From positions 1,178,001 to 1,242,000 of the forward strand of contig NZ_JARGNB010000002.1 of assembly GCF_030167915.1 (NCBI RefSeq): a stretch of 64,000 nt of DNA, in the 5' to 3' direction. Position numbers and translations under genes: made by a program. Under the pieces are notes generated by a model that made no database searches, was not told the origin of the DNA, and was given only the letters and a program-made list of their open reading frames with translations. Each line of letters starts with the position of its first letter. Positions within the stretch are counted from its first letter, which is position 1. The DNA is from Aquabacterium humicola (GTDB lineage: Bacteria; Pseudomonadota; Gammaproteobacteria; Burkholderiales; Burkholderiaceae_C). This document shows, in pieces, positions 17,206 through 26,968 of this stretch.

Positions 17206-18207
17206 ATGGACAAGCTGCGCGCACTGCACTACTTCGTGGCCGCCGTCGAGGAGGGCAGCTTCTCGGCGGCGGCGCGGCGCTTCGACGTCAGCGTGCCGGC
17301 CGTCACCAAGCTGGTCTCATCGCTGGAGCGCGACCTGGGCGTCAAGCTGCTCGACCGCAGCACGCAGGGGCTGGCGCTCACCGCACGCGGTGCGCAGTAC
17401 CTGGAGAGCTGCACGCCGCTGCTGGCCCAGCTGGCCGACGCCGAGCGGGCGCTGGTGGCGCCGGAGTTGCGGCGCACGCGCACGCTCGTCGTCGGCGCGC
17501 CGCCGCTGCTGTCGCGCGCGCTGCTGGTGCCGGCGCTGCCCGAATGGCACGAGCGACATCCCCACGTGCACATCGACCTGCGCACCGTGGACTTCCTGAC
17601 CGTCACGGACACCGCGACCCGCGGCGTCGACGTCCTGGTGGCTCTGGGTTGGCCTGGCAGCGTGGACCTCGTGCAGCGGCCGCTGGTGCAGAGCCGGCTG
17701 ATCGTCTGCGCCAGCCCCGCGTACTGGCGGCGCCACGGCATCCCGGCCCGACCCGCCGAGCTGGCGAACCATGCCTGCCCCCTCGTGCGCAGCCCGGAAG
17801 GCACCGTGCTGGACCTGTGGCGCCACATGCGCGATGGCGTGGTCGAGGAAGTCGCCGTCAGCGGCTGGCTCACCTGTGCCAACCGGGATGACGTGCTGCA
17901 GGCCGTGCTGCTGGGCCAGGGCGTCGGGCGCTTCGCCGACCTGTCGGTGTGGCCCTTCGTTCGCGACGGGCTGCTGCAACCAGTGCTGGTCGACTGGGAG
18001 AGCAGTGACTCGCCGCCGTTCAGCGCCCTGATTCGACCCGAGTCGAAGCGGGATGCCGTGGTCCAGGACTTCGTCGGCTTCCTCTCGGACCTGCTGGGTC
18101 CCGTCGAGGCGAAGTGCAGCGCGGCGTTCGGCGCAAGACCTTCCGCTGTCCGGCCACGCTGGTACGCCAGCCGTCCGGGGCGAGCGTCGAAGTCACGCGG
18201 CGGATAG
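17206..18207 (+). CDS. LysR-family transcriptional regulator
   Basis: 333 residues. Helix-turn-helix at about 1-60 (ALHYFVAAVEEGSFSAAARR, SVPAVTKLVSSLERDLG), effector domain after about residue 90 (LVVGAPPLLSRALLVPALPEW). The last about 35 residues are basic and not family-like. Probably regulates the divergent membrane protein/Bug/glycosyltransferase set. Ends 8 bp before the stop of the convergent TRIC-family gene. Confidence 0.9.
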   Translation: MDKLRALHYFVAAVEEGSFSAAARRFDVSVPAVTKLVSSLERDLGVKLLDRSTQGLALTARGAQYLESCTPLLAQLADAERALVAPELRRTRTLVVGAPPLLSRALLVPALPEWHERHPHVHIDLRTVDFLTVTDTATRGVDVLVALGWPGSVDLVQRPLVQSRLIVCASPAYWRRHGIPARPAELANHACPLVRSPEGTVLDLWRHMRDGVVEEVAVSGWLTCANRDDVLQAVLLGQGVGRFADLSVWPFVRDGLLQPVLVDWESSDSPPFSALIRPESKRDAVVQDFVGFLSDLLGPVEAKCSAAFGARPSAVRPRWYASRPGRASKSRGG

Positions 18208-18215
18208 GTCGGCTT

Positions 18216-18869
18216 TCAGGGCTTGCCCGAGGCCTGCCACGCGGGCAGGCGCCAGTCCCATGCGACCGCTGCCGCGCGCAGGCCGGTCGCCACCAGCGCC
18301 GCGATGGTCAGGCAGACCCAGCCGGGCAGCGCGAGCGCCTGCGCCGCGACCAGGACCCAGCCCCCGGCGAACGAGCAGATCGCATAGGGCCGGTGGTCGT
18401 TGAAGGCGCGCGGGATCTCGTTGCAGACGACGTCGCGCAGCACGCCGCCGAACACGGCCGTCACCATGCCCAGGAGCACGGCGACGATGGTGGGCATGCC
18501 GCTGTCCAGCGCGATCTGGGTGCCGTTGGCCGAGAAGAGCCCGAGGCCGATGGCGTCGGGCCACTGCATCGCGCGTTCCGTCGGCTCGAGGTGCCGGGCG
18601 CGCATGAACACCATCGCCGCGATGCAGCCGGCCAGCAGGGCCCACAGCCAGCCCGCGTGCTCGATCCAGAACAGCGGGCGGCGGTCCAGCACCAGGTCGC
18701 GCACGGTGCCGCCGCCGAACGCGGCCAGGCCAGCGACCACGCAGATGCCGACCGCGTCGAGCCGCTTGCGCGCGCCCTCGATGACGCCCGACAAGGCGAA
18801 TGCGACGGTGGCCGCGGCTTCGGCGACCACCTGAACCTGACTCAAGACCCAGGGCGCGCCGCCGGCCAT
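18216..18869 (-). CDS. TRIC/UPF0126 family cation channel-like membrane protein
   Basis: 217 residues with seven predicted membrane segments. Two internal repeats each carry the family motif: GLAAFGGGTVRDLVL and GMVTAVFGGVLRDVV. Bacterial homologues (YicG/YadS) share the fold of eukaryotic trimeric intracellular cation channels; glycine transport has been suggested for some. Role here unknown. Monocistronic, convergent with the LysR gene. Confidence 0.9.
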   Translation of the reverse strand: MAGGAPWVLSQVQVVAEAAATVAFALSGVIEGARKRLDAVGICVVAGLAAFGGGTVRDLVLDRRPLFWIEHAGWLWALLAGCIAAMVFMRARHLEPTERAMQWPDAIGLGLFSANGTQIALDSGMPTIVAVLLGMVTAVFGGVLRDVVCNEIPRAFNDHRPYAICSFAGGWVLVAAQALALPGWVCLTIAALVATGLRAAAVAWDWRLPAWQASGKP

Positions 18870-18947
18870 CGTGGGGTTCCCCGAAAACGCTGAAGTCCGG
18901 ATCGTAGACGGCTCATTGCCCCAGCGCGCCCGCCGCGGCGGCCCGCG

Positions 18948-19001
18948 TCAGAGCCGTTCGACGACGAGGGCAATGCCCTGTCCGACGCCGATGCACGGCG
19001 G
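18948..19001 (-). pseudogene. Remnant of a thiolase (acetyl-CoA acetyltransferase) 3' end
   Basis: The minus-strand frame ending at 18948 reads CIGVGQGIALVVERL then stop. This is the C-terminal catalytic-cysteine signature and terminus of thiolases. The preceding sequence up to the FMN reductase stop at 19130 shows no thiolase similarity in this frame, so only about the last 17 codons survive. Most likely debris from a deletion during assembly of this accessory block. Confidence 0.65.
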
Positions 19002-19129
19002 CGATGCTTGTGGGAGAGGCTGACGGCCGAACACCGTGATGAAGCCAGGCCGTGACTGGTCCTCGGCCGACGCCGTGGCCGGCGTGACCGCGTCTCGCTG
19101 CAGGCGAGCCGGGCGATCCGACGCGTCGC

Positions 19130-19702
19130 TCAGGTCGTGCGCGGGAGCACCGTCAGCACACGCACGATGAAGGCGTGCAACTCGGTCATGTAGTTCTGCA
19201 GGAACTTCTTCGTGCCCTCGTCGGTGACCTCGCCGTCGGGCGTGATGAGCCCGGGCTTGAACTGGATGTAGGCCTCCACCGTGTTCATCAGCGGCGAGTT
19301 GCAGAAGCACAGCACGCCGCGCAGGCTCTGCTGCGCCACGGCGGTGCCGATGGCGCCCGGCGAGGTGCCGATCACGCCCGAAGGCTTGCGTGCAAAGGCG
19401 TTCTTGCCCCAGGGCCTGCTCGCCCAGTCGATGGCGTTCTTCAGGCCACCCGGAATCGAGCGGTTGTACTCCGGGGTCACGAACAACACTGCGTCGACAT
19501 CGGCGATGGCCTGCTTGAAGGCGCGGGCCACCGGCGGGTAGTCGGCGTCGTAGTCCGAGCTGTACAGCGGCAGGTCCTTGATCGCGATCTCGCTCATCAC
19601 GAGTTCGGGCGGCGCCAGCTTCACGAGCGCCTTCGCAAGCAGGCGGTTGATCGACGTCGAGGCGAGGCTGCCGACGAAATATCCAACCTTGTACGTGGCC
19701 AT
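19130..19702 (-). CDS. NADPH-dependent FMN reductase (ChrR/SsuE-like flavoprotein)
   Basis: 190 residues from ATG 19702 (MATYKVGYFVGSLASTSINR). Flavodoxin-like fold: GSLASTSINRLLAKAL binds the FMN phosphate, and PEYNRSIPGGLKNAIDW is the family signature, followed by GVIGTSPGAIGTAVAQQ. Probably a quinone/azo/chromate-type reductase protecting against electrophiles. Third gene of a leftward unit after the Rossmann reductase and DoxX genes. Confidence 0.92.
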   Translation of the reverse strand: MATYKVGYFVGSLASTSINRLLAKALVKLAPPELVMSEIAIKDLPLYSSDYDADYPPVARAFKQAIADVDAVLFVTPEYNRSIPGGLKNAIDWASRPWGKNAFARKPSGVIGTSPGAIGTAVAQQSLRGVLCFCNSPLMNTVEAYIQFKPGLITPDGEVTDEGTKKFLQNYMTELHAFIVRVLTVLPRTT

Positions 19703-19782
19703 GCGCGGCTCCCGGGAAGCATGAAGGGGGCACTCGTTGTACGCCCGCCCCCGCTGCTTCACAAGCGCTTCCCGCGACGTGT

Positions 19783-20232
19783 TCAGCGCGCGGCCCGGCT
19801 GGCCAGCGCCGCGTCCACCGACAGCCTGCCGGCACCGCTGATCAGCAGCGACACCGATGCCGCGAGCAGCGCGAGGCCGAACTCGTAGCCGTTCTTGGCC
19901 ATGAACAGGCCGTTGCCGATGTGCACCGAGAAGATCGCCACCAGCATCGCGAAGGCCAGCGCCGCCGCCGCGGGCCGCACCAGCACGCCGACCAGCAGCG
20001 CCAGGCCGCCGAAGAACTCGGCACTGCCCGCGAGCAGGGCCATCAGGAAGCCCGGCGTCAGGCCCAGCGAGGCCATGAACTGGCCCGTGCCTTCGAGACC
20101 GTAGCCGCCGAAGGCTCCGAAGAGCTTCTGCGCGCCGTGCGCCGCGAAGATGATGCCGACGGGGATGCGCAGGGCCAGCGGGCCGAGACCGGCATCGGTG
20201 CCCAGTACGCGTTGAATTGCACGATCGCTCAT
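19783..20232 (-). CDS. DoxX family membrane protein
   Basis: 149 residues with four predicted membrane helices. Motifs typical of DoxX: ALRIPVGIIFAAHGAQKLFG at the first helix and AGSAEFFGGLALLVG in the second. DoxX-like proteins are associated with quinone redox and thiol stress, but the biochemical role is not clear. The middle position between two reductase genes supports a redox role. Confidence 0.9.
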   Translation of the reverse strand: MSDRAIQRVLGTDAGLGPLALRIPVGIIFAAHGAQKLFGAFGGYGLEGTGQFMASLGLTPGFLMALLAGSAEFFGGLALLVGVLVRPAAAALAFAMLVAIFSVHIGNGLFMAKNGYEFGLALLAASVSLLISGAGRLSVDAALASRAAR

Positions 20233-20262
20233 GTGAGTGCTCCTTGATGGTTGGGCGGGGGT

Positions 20263-20895
20263 TCAGGCCTTGCGGATCCAGGCCGGCGCGATGCCCGTGC
20301 CCCGACCCGCGCCATAGGCGAGGTAGATGTTCAGGCCCGCCAGCGGCTCGAGGTAGCGCGCGTTCTTCAGGCCGCCGGCATCGACCACCACGAAGCCCAT
20401 GCTTTCGGCGATGGCCGCCGCGGTCTGCTTGGCCCGCTCGCTGTCGCTGGCGACGAACACCTCGACCTTGCGGCCGTGACCGAAGTCGGCGCCTTCGCCG
20501 AGCACCTGGGCGAACACGGTGTTGAAGGCCTTGACGACGTTGGCGCCCGGAACGGTCTTGGCGATCTCTTCGGCCGCCGATGTGCTGTGGCCGATCGTCA
20601 GGCCCATGTAGTCGGGCGTCAGCGGGTTGGTGATGTCGACGACGACCTGGCCGGCCAGGTTGCCCACGCCGCGCAGCGCGGCGACCGCGTCGGCGTAGCC
20701 GGTTGCCAGCACGACGGCGTCGGCGCCCTCGGCGGCCCCGGCCGCGGGCACGGCCCGGGCGCCGGGATTCGCGGCGGCGACCTGGGCGGCCTTGGCGGCG
20801 TCGCGCGCCGTGACGCTGACCTGATGGCCGGCGCGGCTGAGTTGCTTGACGAACGCGGCACCCATGTTGCCGGCGCCGATGACGGTGATCTTCAT
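20263..20895 (-). CDS. NADPH-dependent F420-reductase-like Rossmann protein
   Basis: 210 residues from ATG 20895 (MKITVIGAGNMGAAFVKQL). N-terminal dinucleotide motif GAGNMG, followed by TNPLTPDYMG and VVKAFNTVFAQVL, the pattern of the FNO (F420H2:NADP oxidoreductase)-like family. Most bacterial members do not use F420; the Burkholderiales ones are NADP-binding proteins of unknown substrate. First gene of the unit divergent from a LysR gene. Confidence 0.88.
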   Translation of the reverse strand: MKITVIGAGNMGAAFVKQLSRAGHQVSVTARDAAKAAQVAAANPGARAVPAAGAAEGADAVVLATGYADAVAALRGVGNLAGQVVVDITNPLTPDYMGLTIGHSTSAAEEIAKTVPGANVVKAFNTVFAQVLGEGADFGHGRKVEVFVASDSERAKQTAAAIAESMGFVVVDAGGLKNARYLEPLAGLNIYLAYGAGRGTGIAPAWIRKA

Positions 20896-20990
20896 GAGGG
20901 GTCTCCTGGGGTGATGCAGCACGGTGTGGCTGCGATGCCCGAACTCTAGGTATCCCGCGCATGGAGATAAATGCTCAGATGAGAACCTGT

Positions 20991-21011
20991 TTGTCCCGAC
21001 AAAAGGGACAA
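20991..21011. promoter_or_regulatory. Operator-like inverted repeat before LysR gene
   Basis: Perfect 7-bp inverted repeat TTGTCCC (20991-20997) / GGGACAA (21005-21011) with a 7-bp spacer, ending 9 bp before the chosen LysR ATG and between the divergent genes. Good candidate binding site for the adjacent LysR regulator. Confidence 0.5.
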
Positions 21012-21020
21012 TGGCTCTTG

Positions 21021-21920
21021 ATGGACCGGTTCGAAGAAATGCAGGCCTTTGCCGCGGTGGTCGATGCGGGCAGCTTCGTTCGCGCGGCCGACGCGCTCCA
21101 GGTGTCGAAGACCGCCGTGTCCCGGCTGATCGGCGACTTGGAAACGCGCCTCGGGGTGCGCCTGTTGCATCGCACGACGCGCAGGCTGTCGCTGACGGTC
21201 GAGGGCGAGGTCTTCCACGTCCGCTGCAAGGAACTGCTCGCCGCTGTCGACGAGGCCGAGGCAGAGGTGACTTCGCGTGCCGACGAGGCGGTCGGGCTGC
21301 TGCGGCTGAACGTGCCGGTGAGCTTCGGGCTGCTGCACCTGGCGCCCCTGTGGCCGGCCTTCCTGCACCGACATCCCAAGGTCACGCTGGACGTCACGCT
21401 GGCCGACCGCATCGTCGACCTGGTGGACGAGGGCTACGACATGGCCGTGCGCATCGCGCGGCTTCCCGCGTCGTCGCTGGTCAGCCGCCTGCTCACCACG
21501 ACCCGGCTCGTGTTGTGCGCCTCGCCCGACTACCTGCGTCGCCATGGGGCGCCCTCGCACCCCGAAGACATCACGTCGCACACCGTGTTCGGCTACACGC
21601 TGCTGGCGTCGGGCGATACGTGGAACTTCGACGGCCCGCAGGGCCCGGTCAGCGTGAAGGTGACGCCGCGCCTGCGCAGCAACAGCGGCGACACCTGTTG
21701 CGCCGCGGCGCTCCAGCACGAGGGCCTCGTGCTGCAACCTTCGTTCATGGTCGGCGAGCATCTTCGCGCGGGCGCGCTGGTCGAGGTGCTGCCGGACTAC
21801 CGCTCGATCGAGCTGGGTGTGTATGCGGTGTACGCGAGCCGCAGGCACCTGACGCCGAAGGTGCGGGTGCTGATCGACTTCCTGGTCGAGGCCTTCCGGG
21901 ATCGCACGTGGGCAGCGTGA
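21021..21920 (+). CDS. LysR-family transcriptional regulator
   Basis: 299 residues from ATG 21021 (MDRFEEMQAFAAVVDAGS). Helix-turn-helix at about residues 1-60 (AADALQVSKTAVSRLIGDLE, HRTTRRLSLT), effector-binding domain with LLRLNVPVSFGLLHL. Same CrgA/DsdC-like subgroup as the regulator at 9009. Likely controls the divergent reductase/DoxX/flavoprotein unit. Confidence 0.92.
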   Translation: MDRFEEMQAFAAVVDAGSFVRAADALQVSKTAVSRLIGDLETRLGVRLLHRTTRRLSLTVEGEVFHVRCKELLAAVDEAEAEVTSRADEAVGLLRLNVPVSFGLLHLAPLWPAFLHRHPKVTLDVTLADRIVDLVDEGYDMAVRIARLPASSLVSRLLTTTRLVLCASPDYLRRHGAPSHPEDITSHTVFGYTLLASGDTWNFDGPQGPVSVKVTPRLRSNSGDTCCAAALQHEGLVLQPSFMVGEHLRAGALVEVLPDYRSIELGVYAVYASRRHLTPKVRVLIDFLVEAFRDRTWAA

Positions 21921-21957
21921 CGCCGGGGAACCGGGCGGGAGCGGCGAGGCCCTATAG

Positions 21958-23520
<1,563 letters not shown>

Positions 23521-23530
23521 CCCCTTCCTC

Positions 23531-24454
23531 ATGACCTCGTTGACCATCTTCGCGCCGGCCGGCGTGGAACTGCGCGCACCGGCGCTGAAGCTGGCGAAGC
23601 AGCGCCTCGGTGCGCTCGGCTTCGACGTGGCCGTCGACCCGAGCGTGCGTGCGCGCCACCAGCGCTTCGCCGGTGACGATGCCACGCGGCTGGAGACGAT
23701 CCACCGCGTCGCGCGCGCCGCGCCGTCGGTGGCGATCGCCTGCCGCGGCGGCTACGGCATCACGCGGCTGCTGGACGCGATCGACTGGGCGCTGCTCGCG
23801 CGCAGCGTCGAGCGCGGCACGCGCTGGGTCGGCTACAGCGACCTGACGGCGCTGCAGCTCGGCCTGCTGGCGCACACCAAGGCGCTGTCGTGGCACGGCC
23901 CGCTGGCCTGCGACGACTTCGGGCGCACCGACGAGGCCGGCGGCATCGATGAAGTCACGCGCGACTGCTTCGCCGAGGCGATGTCCGGGGAGCTGGAAGC
24001 GGTGGGCTTCCGCACCGAGGCCGGCTTCGACGGCCTGCAGGCCAAGGGCGTGCTGTGGGGCGGCAACCTGACGGTGCTGATGTCGCTGCTGGGCACGCCG
24101 CACTGGCCGAAGGTGAAGGGCGGCATCCTGTTCGTCGAGGACGTCAACGAACACCCGTACCGCATCGAGCGCATGCTGCTGCAGCTGCACCAGGCCGGCG
24201 TGCTGGCGCAGCAGAAGGCGGCGCTGGTGGGTGCGGTGACCGACTGGCGCAAGTCGCCCCTGGATCGCGGCTACACGCTGAAGCACGCGGTCGCGCACCT
24301 GCGCGGCGTCAGCGCCACGCCGATCCTCACCGGCCTGCCGTTCGGCCACGTGCCGACCAAGGTGACGCTGCCGGTGGGCCGGCGGGTCGAGCTGCTCGTC
24401 GATGGGCGCGATGCCTTCGTCGCCTGGGAGCACACGCACCACGCCGGCGGGTAA
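23531..24454 (+). CDS. ldcA: Murein LD-carboxypeptidase
   Basis: 307 residues, peptidase family S66. Removes the terminal D-Ala from murein tetrapeptides in the cytoplasm during cell-wall recycling. CRGGYGITRLL (about 71-81) and GYSDLT with nucleophile Ser103 match, with Glu203 in FVEDVNE and His273 in PFGHVPTK completing the Ser-Glu-His triad. No signal peptide, as expected for a recycling enzyme. 10 bp after tadA. Confidence 0.95.
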   Translation: MTSLTIFAPAGVELRAPALKLAKQRLGALGFDVAVDPSVRARHQRFAGDDATRLETIHRVARAAPSVAIACRGGYGITRLLDAIDWALLARSVERGTRWVGYSDLTALQLGLLAHTKALSWHGPLACDDFGRTDEAGGIDEVTRDCFAEAMSGELEAVGFRTEAGFDGLQAKGVLWGGNLTVLMSLLGTPHWPKVKGGILFVEDVNEHPYRIERMLLQLHQAGVLAQQKAALVGAVTDWRKSPLDRGYTLKHAVAHLRGVSATPILTGLPFGHVPTKVTLPVGRRVELLVDGRDAFVAWEHTHHAGG

Positions 24455-24554
24455 CAGTCGCGCAACATCGGACGTTGCATGCACGCGCCAGGCCCCGCGT
24501 CCAGGGGGCCGGGCCGACGCCCGCGGCCATCGTTTTGGATGGAAACCCCGAGGA

Positions 24555-24580
24555 ATGCAACTTGCATAGACATCTAGAAT
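24555..24580 (+). promoter_or_regulatory. Operator-like palindrome and -10 box upstream of the oligopeptide ABC operon
   Basis: Perfect ATGCAA-C-TTGCAT palindrome (24555-24567), followed by a TAGAAT -10-like box (24575-24580). A further TTGCAT lies at 24475. The palindrome falls in the -35/-10 spacer, a position suited to repression. No strong -35 hexamer seen. Confidence 0.4.
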
Positions 24581-24616
24581 CGCGTTCCGCCTCGGAAGAC
24601 AGCCGGCCACAAGCCG

Positions 24617-24643
24617 GTCGCCGTTCGAGGCGACGTTTTTTTT
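24617..24643 (+). terminator. Intrinsic terminator in the leader of the oligopeptide operon
   Basis: Stem GTCGCC (24617-24622) / GGCGAC (24629-24634) with 6-base loop, then G and eight T. It lies downstream of the putative -10 box and 57 bp before the binding-protein ATG. It may end ldcA transcription or act as an attenuator of the following operon. Confidence 0.7.
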
Positions 24644-24699
24644 GAGCCTGCCGCGGGGACGACCCTTCCCTGCAGGCGATTCGCACCAGGAGTGCCCGC

Positions 24700-26961
24700 A
24701 TGCGCGGAACCCTCATTCGCACACTCGGCCTGATCTGCTCGGCAGCGGCGGCGCTGATCGCCGCCGGCTGCAACAACAGCCCCTACTGGGCCGGCGCCGA
24801 GCGCGAGAACACGCTGTTCTACACGTTCGACGAACGCTCGCCGCGCTCGCTCGACCCGACGCAGTCGTACTCGAATCCGGAGTCGGCCTACACCTTCCAG
24901 GTCTACGAGCCGCCCTACGGCTACCACTACCTGAAGCGCCCCTACATCCTGACGCCGAAGGCCGCCGCCGAGGTCGCCAAGCCGCACTACGTCGACAAGG
25001 ACGGCAAGCCGCTGCCCGACGACGCGCCGGCCGACCAGATCGCCGAGAGCGTCTACGACATCAAGATCAAGCCGGGCATCCTCTACGCGCCGCACCCGGC
25101 CTTCGCGAAGGACGAGAAGGGCCAGTACCGCTACCACGCGCTGAAGCCGGAGCAGCTGCAGGGCAAGCTGTCGCCGTGGGACTTCGAGCACCAGGGCACG
25201 CGCGAGCTGGTGGCCGAGGACTTCGTCTATTCGCTCAAGCGCCACGCCAGCACGCGCATCGAGACGCCGGTGTCGGCGGTCTTCTCCGACTACGTGATCG
25301 GGCTCAAGGAGTACATCGAGCTGATCAAGCGCGAGGACGCCAAGCTGCTGAAGGACGTTCCGGAAGACGCGCGCGACAAGCCCTTCCTCGACTTCCGCCG
25401 CTACCCGCTGGCCGGCACCAGCGCGCCGGACAAGCACACCTGGCGCATCCGCCTGAAGGGCAAGTACCCGCAGTGGAGCTACTGGATGGCGATGCCCTTC
25501 CTCGCGCCGGTGCCGTGGGAGGCCGAGGCCTTCTACGCGCAGCCCGGCATGAGCGAGAACGGCCTGTCGCTGCACCAGTGGCCGGTGGGCACCGGCCCCT
25601 ACATGGTGACCGAGTTCATCCGCGACCGCCGCCACGTGCTCAAGCGCAACCCGAACTTCCGCGGCGAGGCCTACCCCTGCGAGGGCATGCCCGAGGACAA
25701 GCCCGCCGGCCTGCTCGACGACTGCGGCAAGACCATGCCCTTCATCGACAAGCTGTACGTGACGATCGAGAAGGAGCGCACGCCGCGCAAGGAGAAGTTC
25801 CGCCAGGGCTTCCTCGACGTGCCGGAGATCGAGCGGCCGGAGTGGGGCGTGATGCTGCGCAGCGACGCGGACGACTCCGACGACGTCAAGCGCATGTTCG
25901 AGGCTCGCGGCTTCAAGCTGCCGCTGATGACCGACATCAGCAACTGGTACCTCGGCTTCAACATGCTCGACCCGGTGATCGGCAAGGGCGACACGCCGCA
26001 GCAGCAGGCGAAGAACCGCAAGCTGCGCCAGGCCATCGCGATCGCCATCGACTGGGAAGAGGGCTATGGCCGCATCTTCAAGTACAAGGGCGGCGTCGCC
26101 GCGCACGGCCCGATCCCGCCGGGGCTGTTCGGCTCGCGCGAGGGCCAGGGCGAGTTCCACAACCCGGTGACGCACGTCTGGAAGGACGGCAAATCGGTGC
26201 GCCGTCCGATCGAGGACGCGAAGAAGCTGCTCGCCGAGGCCGGCTACCCCGACGGCCGCGACGCGACCACCGGCAAGCCGCTGGTGCTGAACTACGACTT
26301 CCAGCGCGCGATCACGCCCGAGTTCAAGAGCGAGAACGACTGGATGGTCAAGCAGTTCGCGAAGCTCGGCATCCAGCTCGAGATTCGCGCCACCGACTTC
26401 AACCAGTACCAGGACAAGACGCTGCGCGGCAAGCACCAGATCTTCTGGGGCGGCTGGCTGGCGGACTATCCGGACGCCGAGAACTTCCTGTTCCTGCTCT
26501 ACGGCCCGCTCGGCCGCTCGAAGAGCCAGGGCGACAACTACGCGAACTACGACAACGTCGAGTACGACAAGCTCTACCGCCAGCTGCAGACGCTCGACGA
26601 CGGGCCGCAGAAGCAGGCGGTGATCGACAAGATGGTCACGATGCTGCAGGACGACTCGCCCTGGTGCTTCGGCTACTTCCCGTGGGGCGGCATGGCCTTC
26701 CAGCAGTGGATCCACAACGGCAAGCCGAGCATCATGATCCGCGACATGGCCAAGTACTACCGCATCGACACCGCGACGCGGGCACAGAAGCAGGCCGAGT
26801 GGAATGCGCCGGTGCGCTGGCCGCTGGCGCTGTTCGCACTGGCCGCGATCGTGCTGGCCTGGATCGCACGCCGCAGCTTCCGGCTGCGCGAGACCGCCAC
26901 CGCACGTGGCAGCGCCGCCACCGGAAATGGCAGCGCAACGGCCGCCGCCGACGCGACCTGA
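24700..26961 (+). CDS. Oligopeptide-type ABC transporter substrate-binding lipoprotein with C-terminal membrane anchor
   Basis: 753 residues, longer than the usual 500-600 of this family (SBP_bac_5, DppA/OppA/YejA). The N-terminal lipobox (ALIAAGC, about residue 24) predicts a lipoprotein. Family features include RSLDPTQSYSN, ELVAEDFVYSLKR, VGTGPYMVTEFIRDR, and a C-lobe segment ending in FGYFPWGGMAFQQW. After about residue 700 there is an unusual hydrophobic helix (WPLALFALAAIVLAWIA) followed by a basic tail, so the protein may be held at the inner membrane at both ends. It is followed 7 bp later by the first permease gene. Confidence 0.88.
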   Translation: MRGTLIRTLGLICSAAAALIAAGCNNSPYWAGAERENTLFYTFDERSPRSLDPTQSYSNPESAYTFQVYEPPYGYHYLKRPYILTPKAAAEVAKPHYVDKDGKPLPDDAPADQIAESVYDIKIKPGILYAPHPAFAKDEKGQYRYHALKPEQLQGKLSPWDFEHQGTRELVAEDFVYSLKRHASTRIETPVSAVFSDYVIGLKEYIELIKREDAKLLKDVPEDARDKPFLDFRRYPLAGTSAPDKHTWRIRLKGKYPQWSYWMAMPFLAPVPWEAEAFYAQPGMSENGLSLHQWPVGTGPYMVTEFIRDRRHVLKRNPNFRGEAYPCEGMPEDKPAGLLDDCGKTMPFIDKLYVTIEKERTPRKEKFRQGFLDVPEIERPEWGVMLRSDADDSDDVKRMFEARGFKLPLMTDISNWYLGFNMLDPVIGKGDTPQQQAKNRKLRQAIAIAIDWEEGYGRIFKYKGGVAAHGPIPPGLFGSREGQGEFHNPVTHVWKDGKSVRRPIEDAKKLLAEAGYPDGRDATTGKPLVLNYDFQRAITPEFKSENDWMVKQFAKLGIQLEIRATDFNQYQDKTLRGKHQIFWGGWLADYPDAENFLFLLYGPLGRSKSQGDNYANYDNVEYDKLYRQLQTLDDGPQKQAVIDKMVTMLQDDSPWCFGYFPWGGMAFQQWIHNGKPSIMIRDMAKYYRIDTATRAQKQAEWNAPVRWPLALFALAAIVLAWIARRSFRLRETATARGSAATGNGSATAAADAT

Positions 26962-26968
26962 GCACCTC

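Noticed and set aside
19130-20962. A single 610-residue fused protein across the reductase, DoxX and F420-like genes
   Set aside because: The long frame only reads the FMN reductase correctly; the upstream part is out of frame with the DoxX and F420-like genes, which have their own starts and family sequences.
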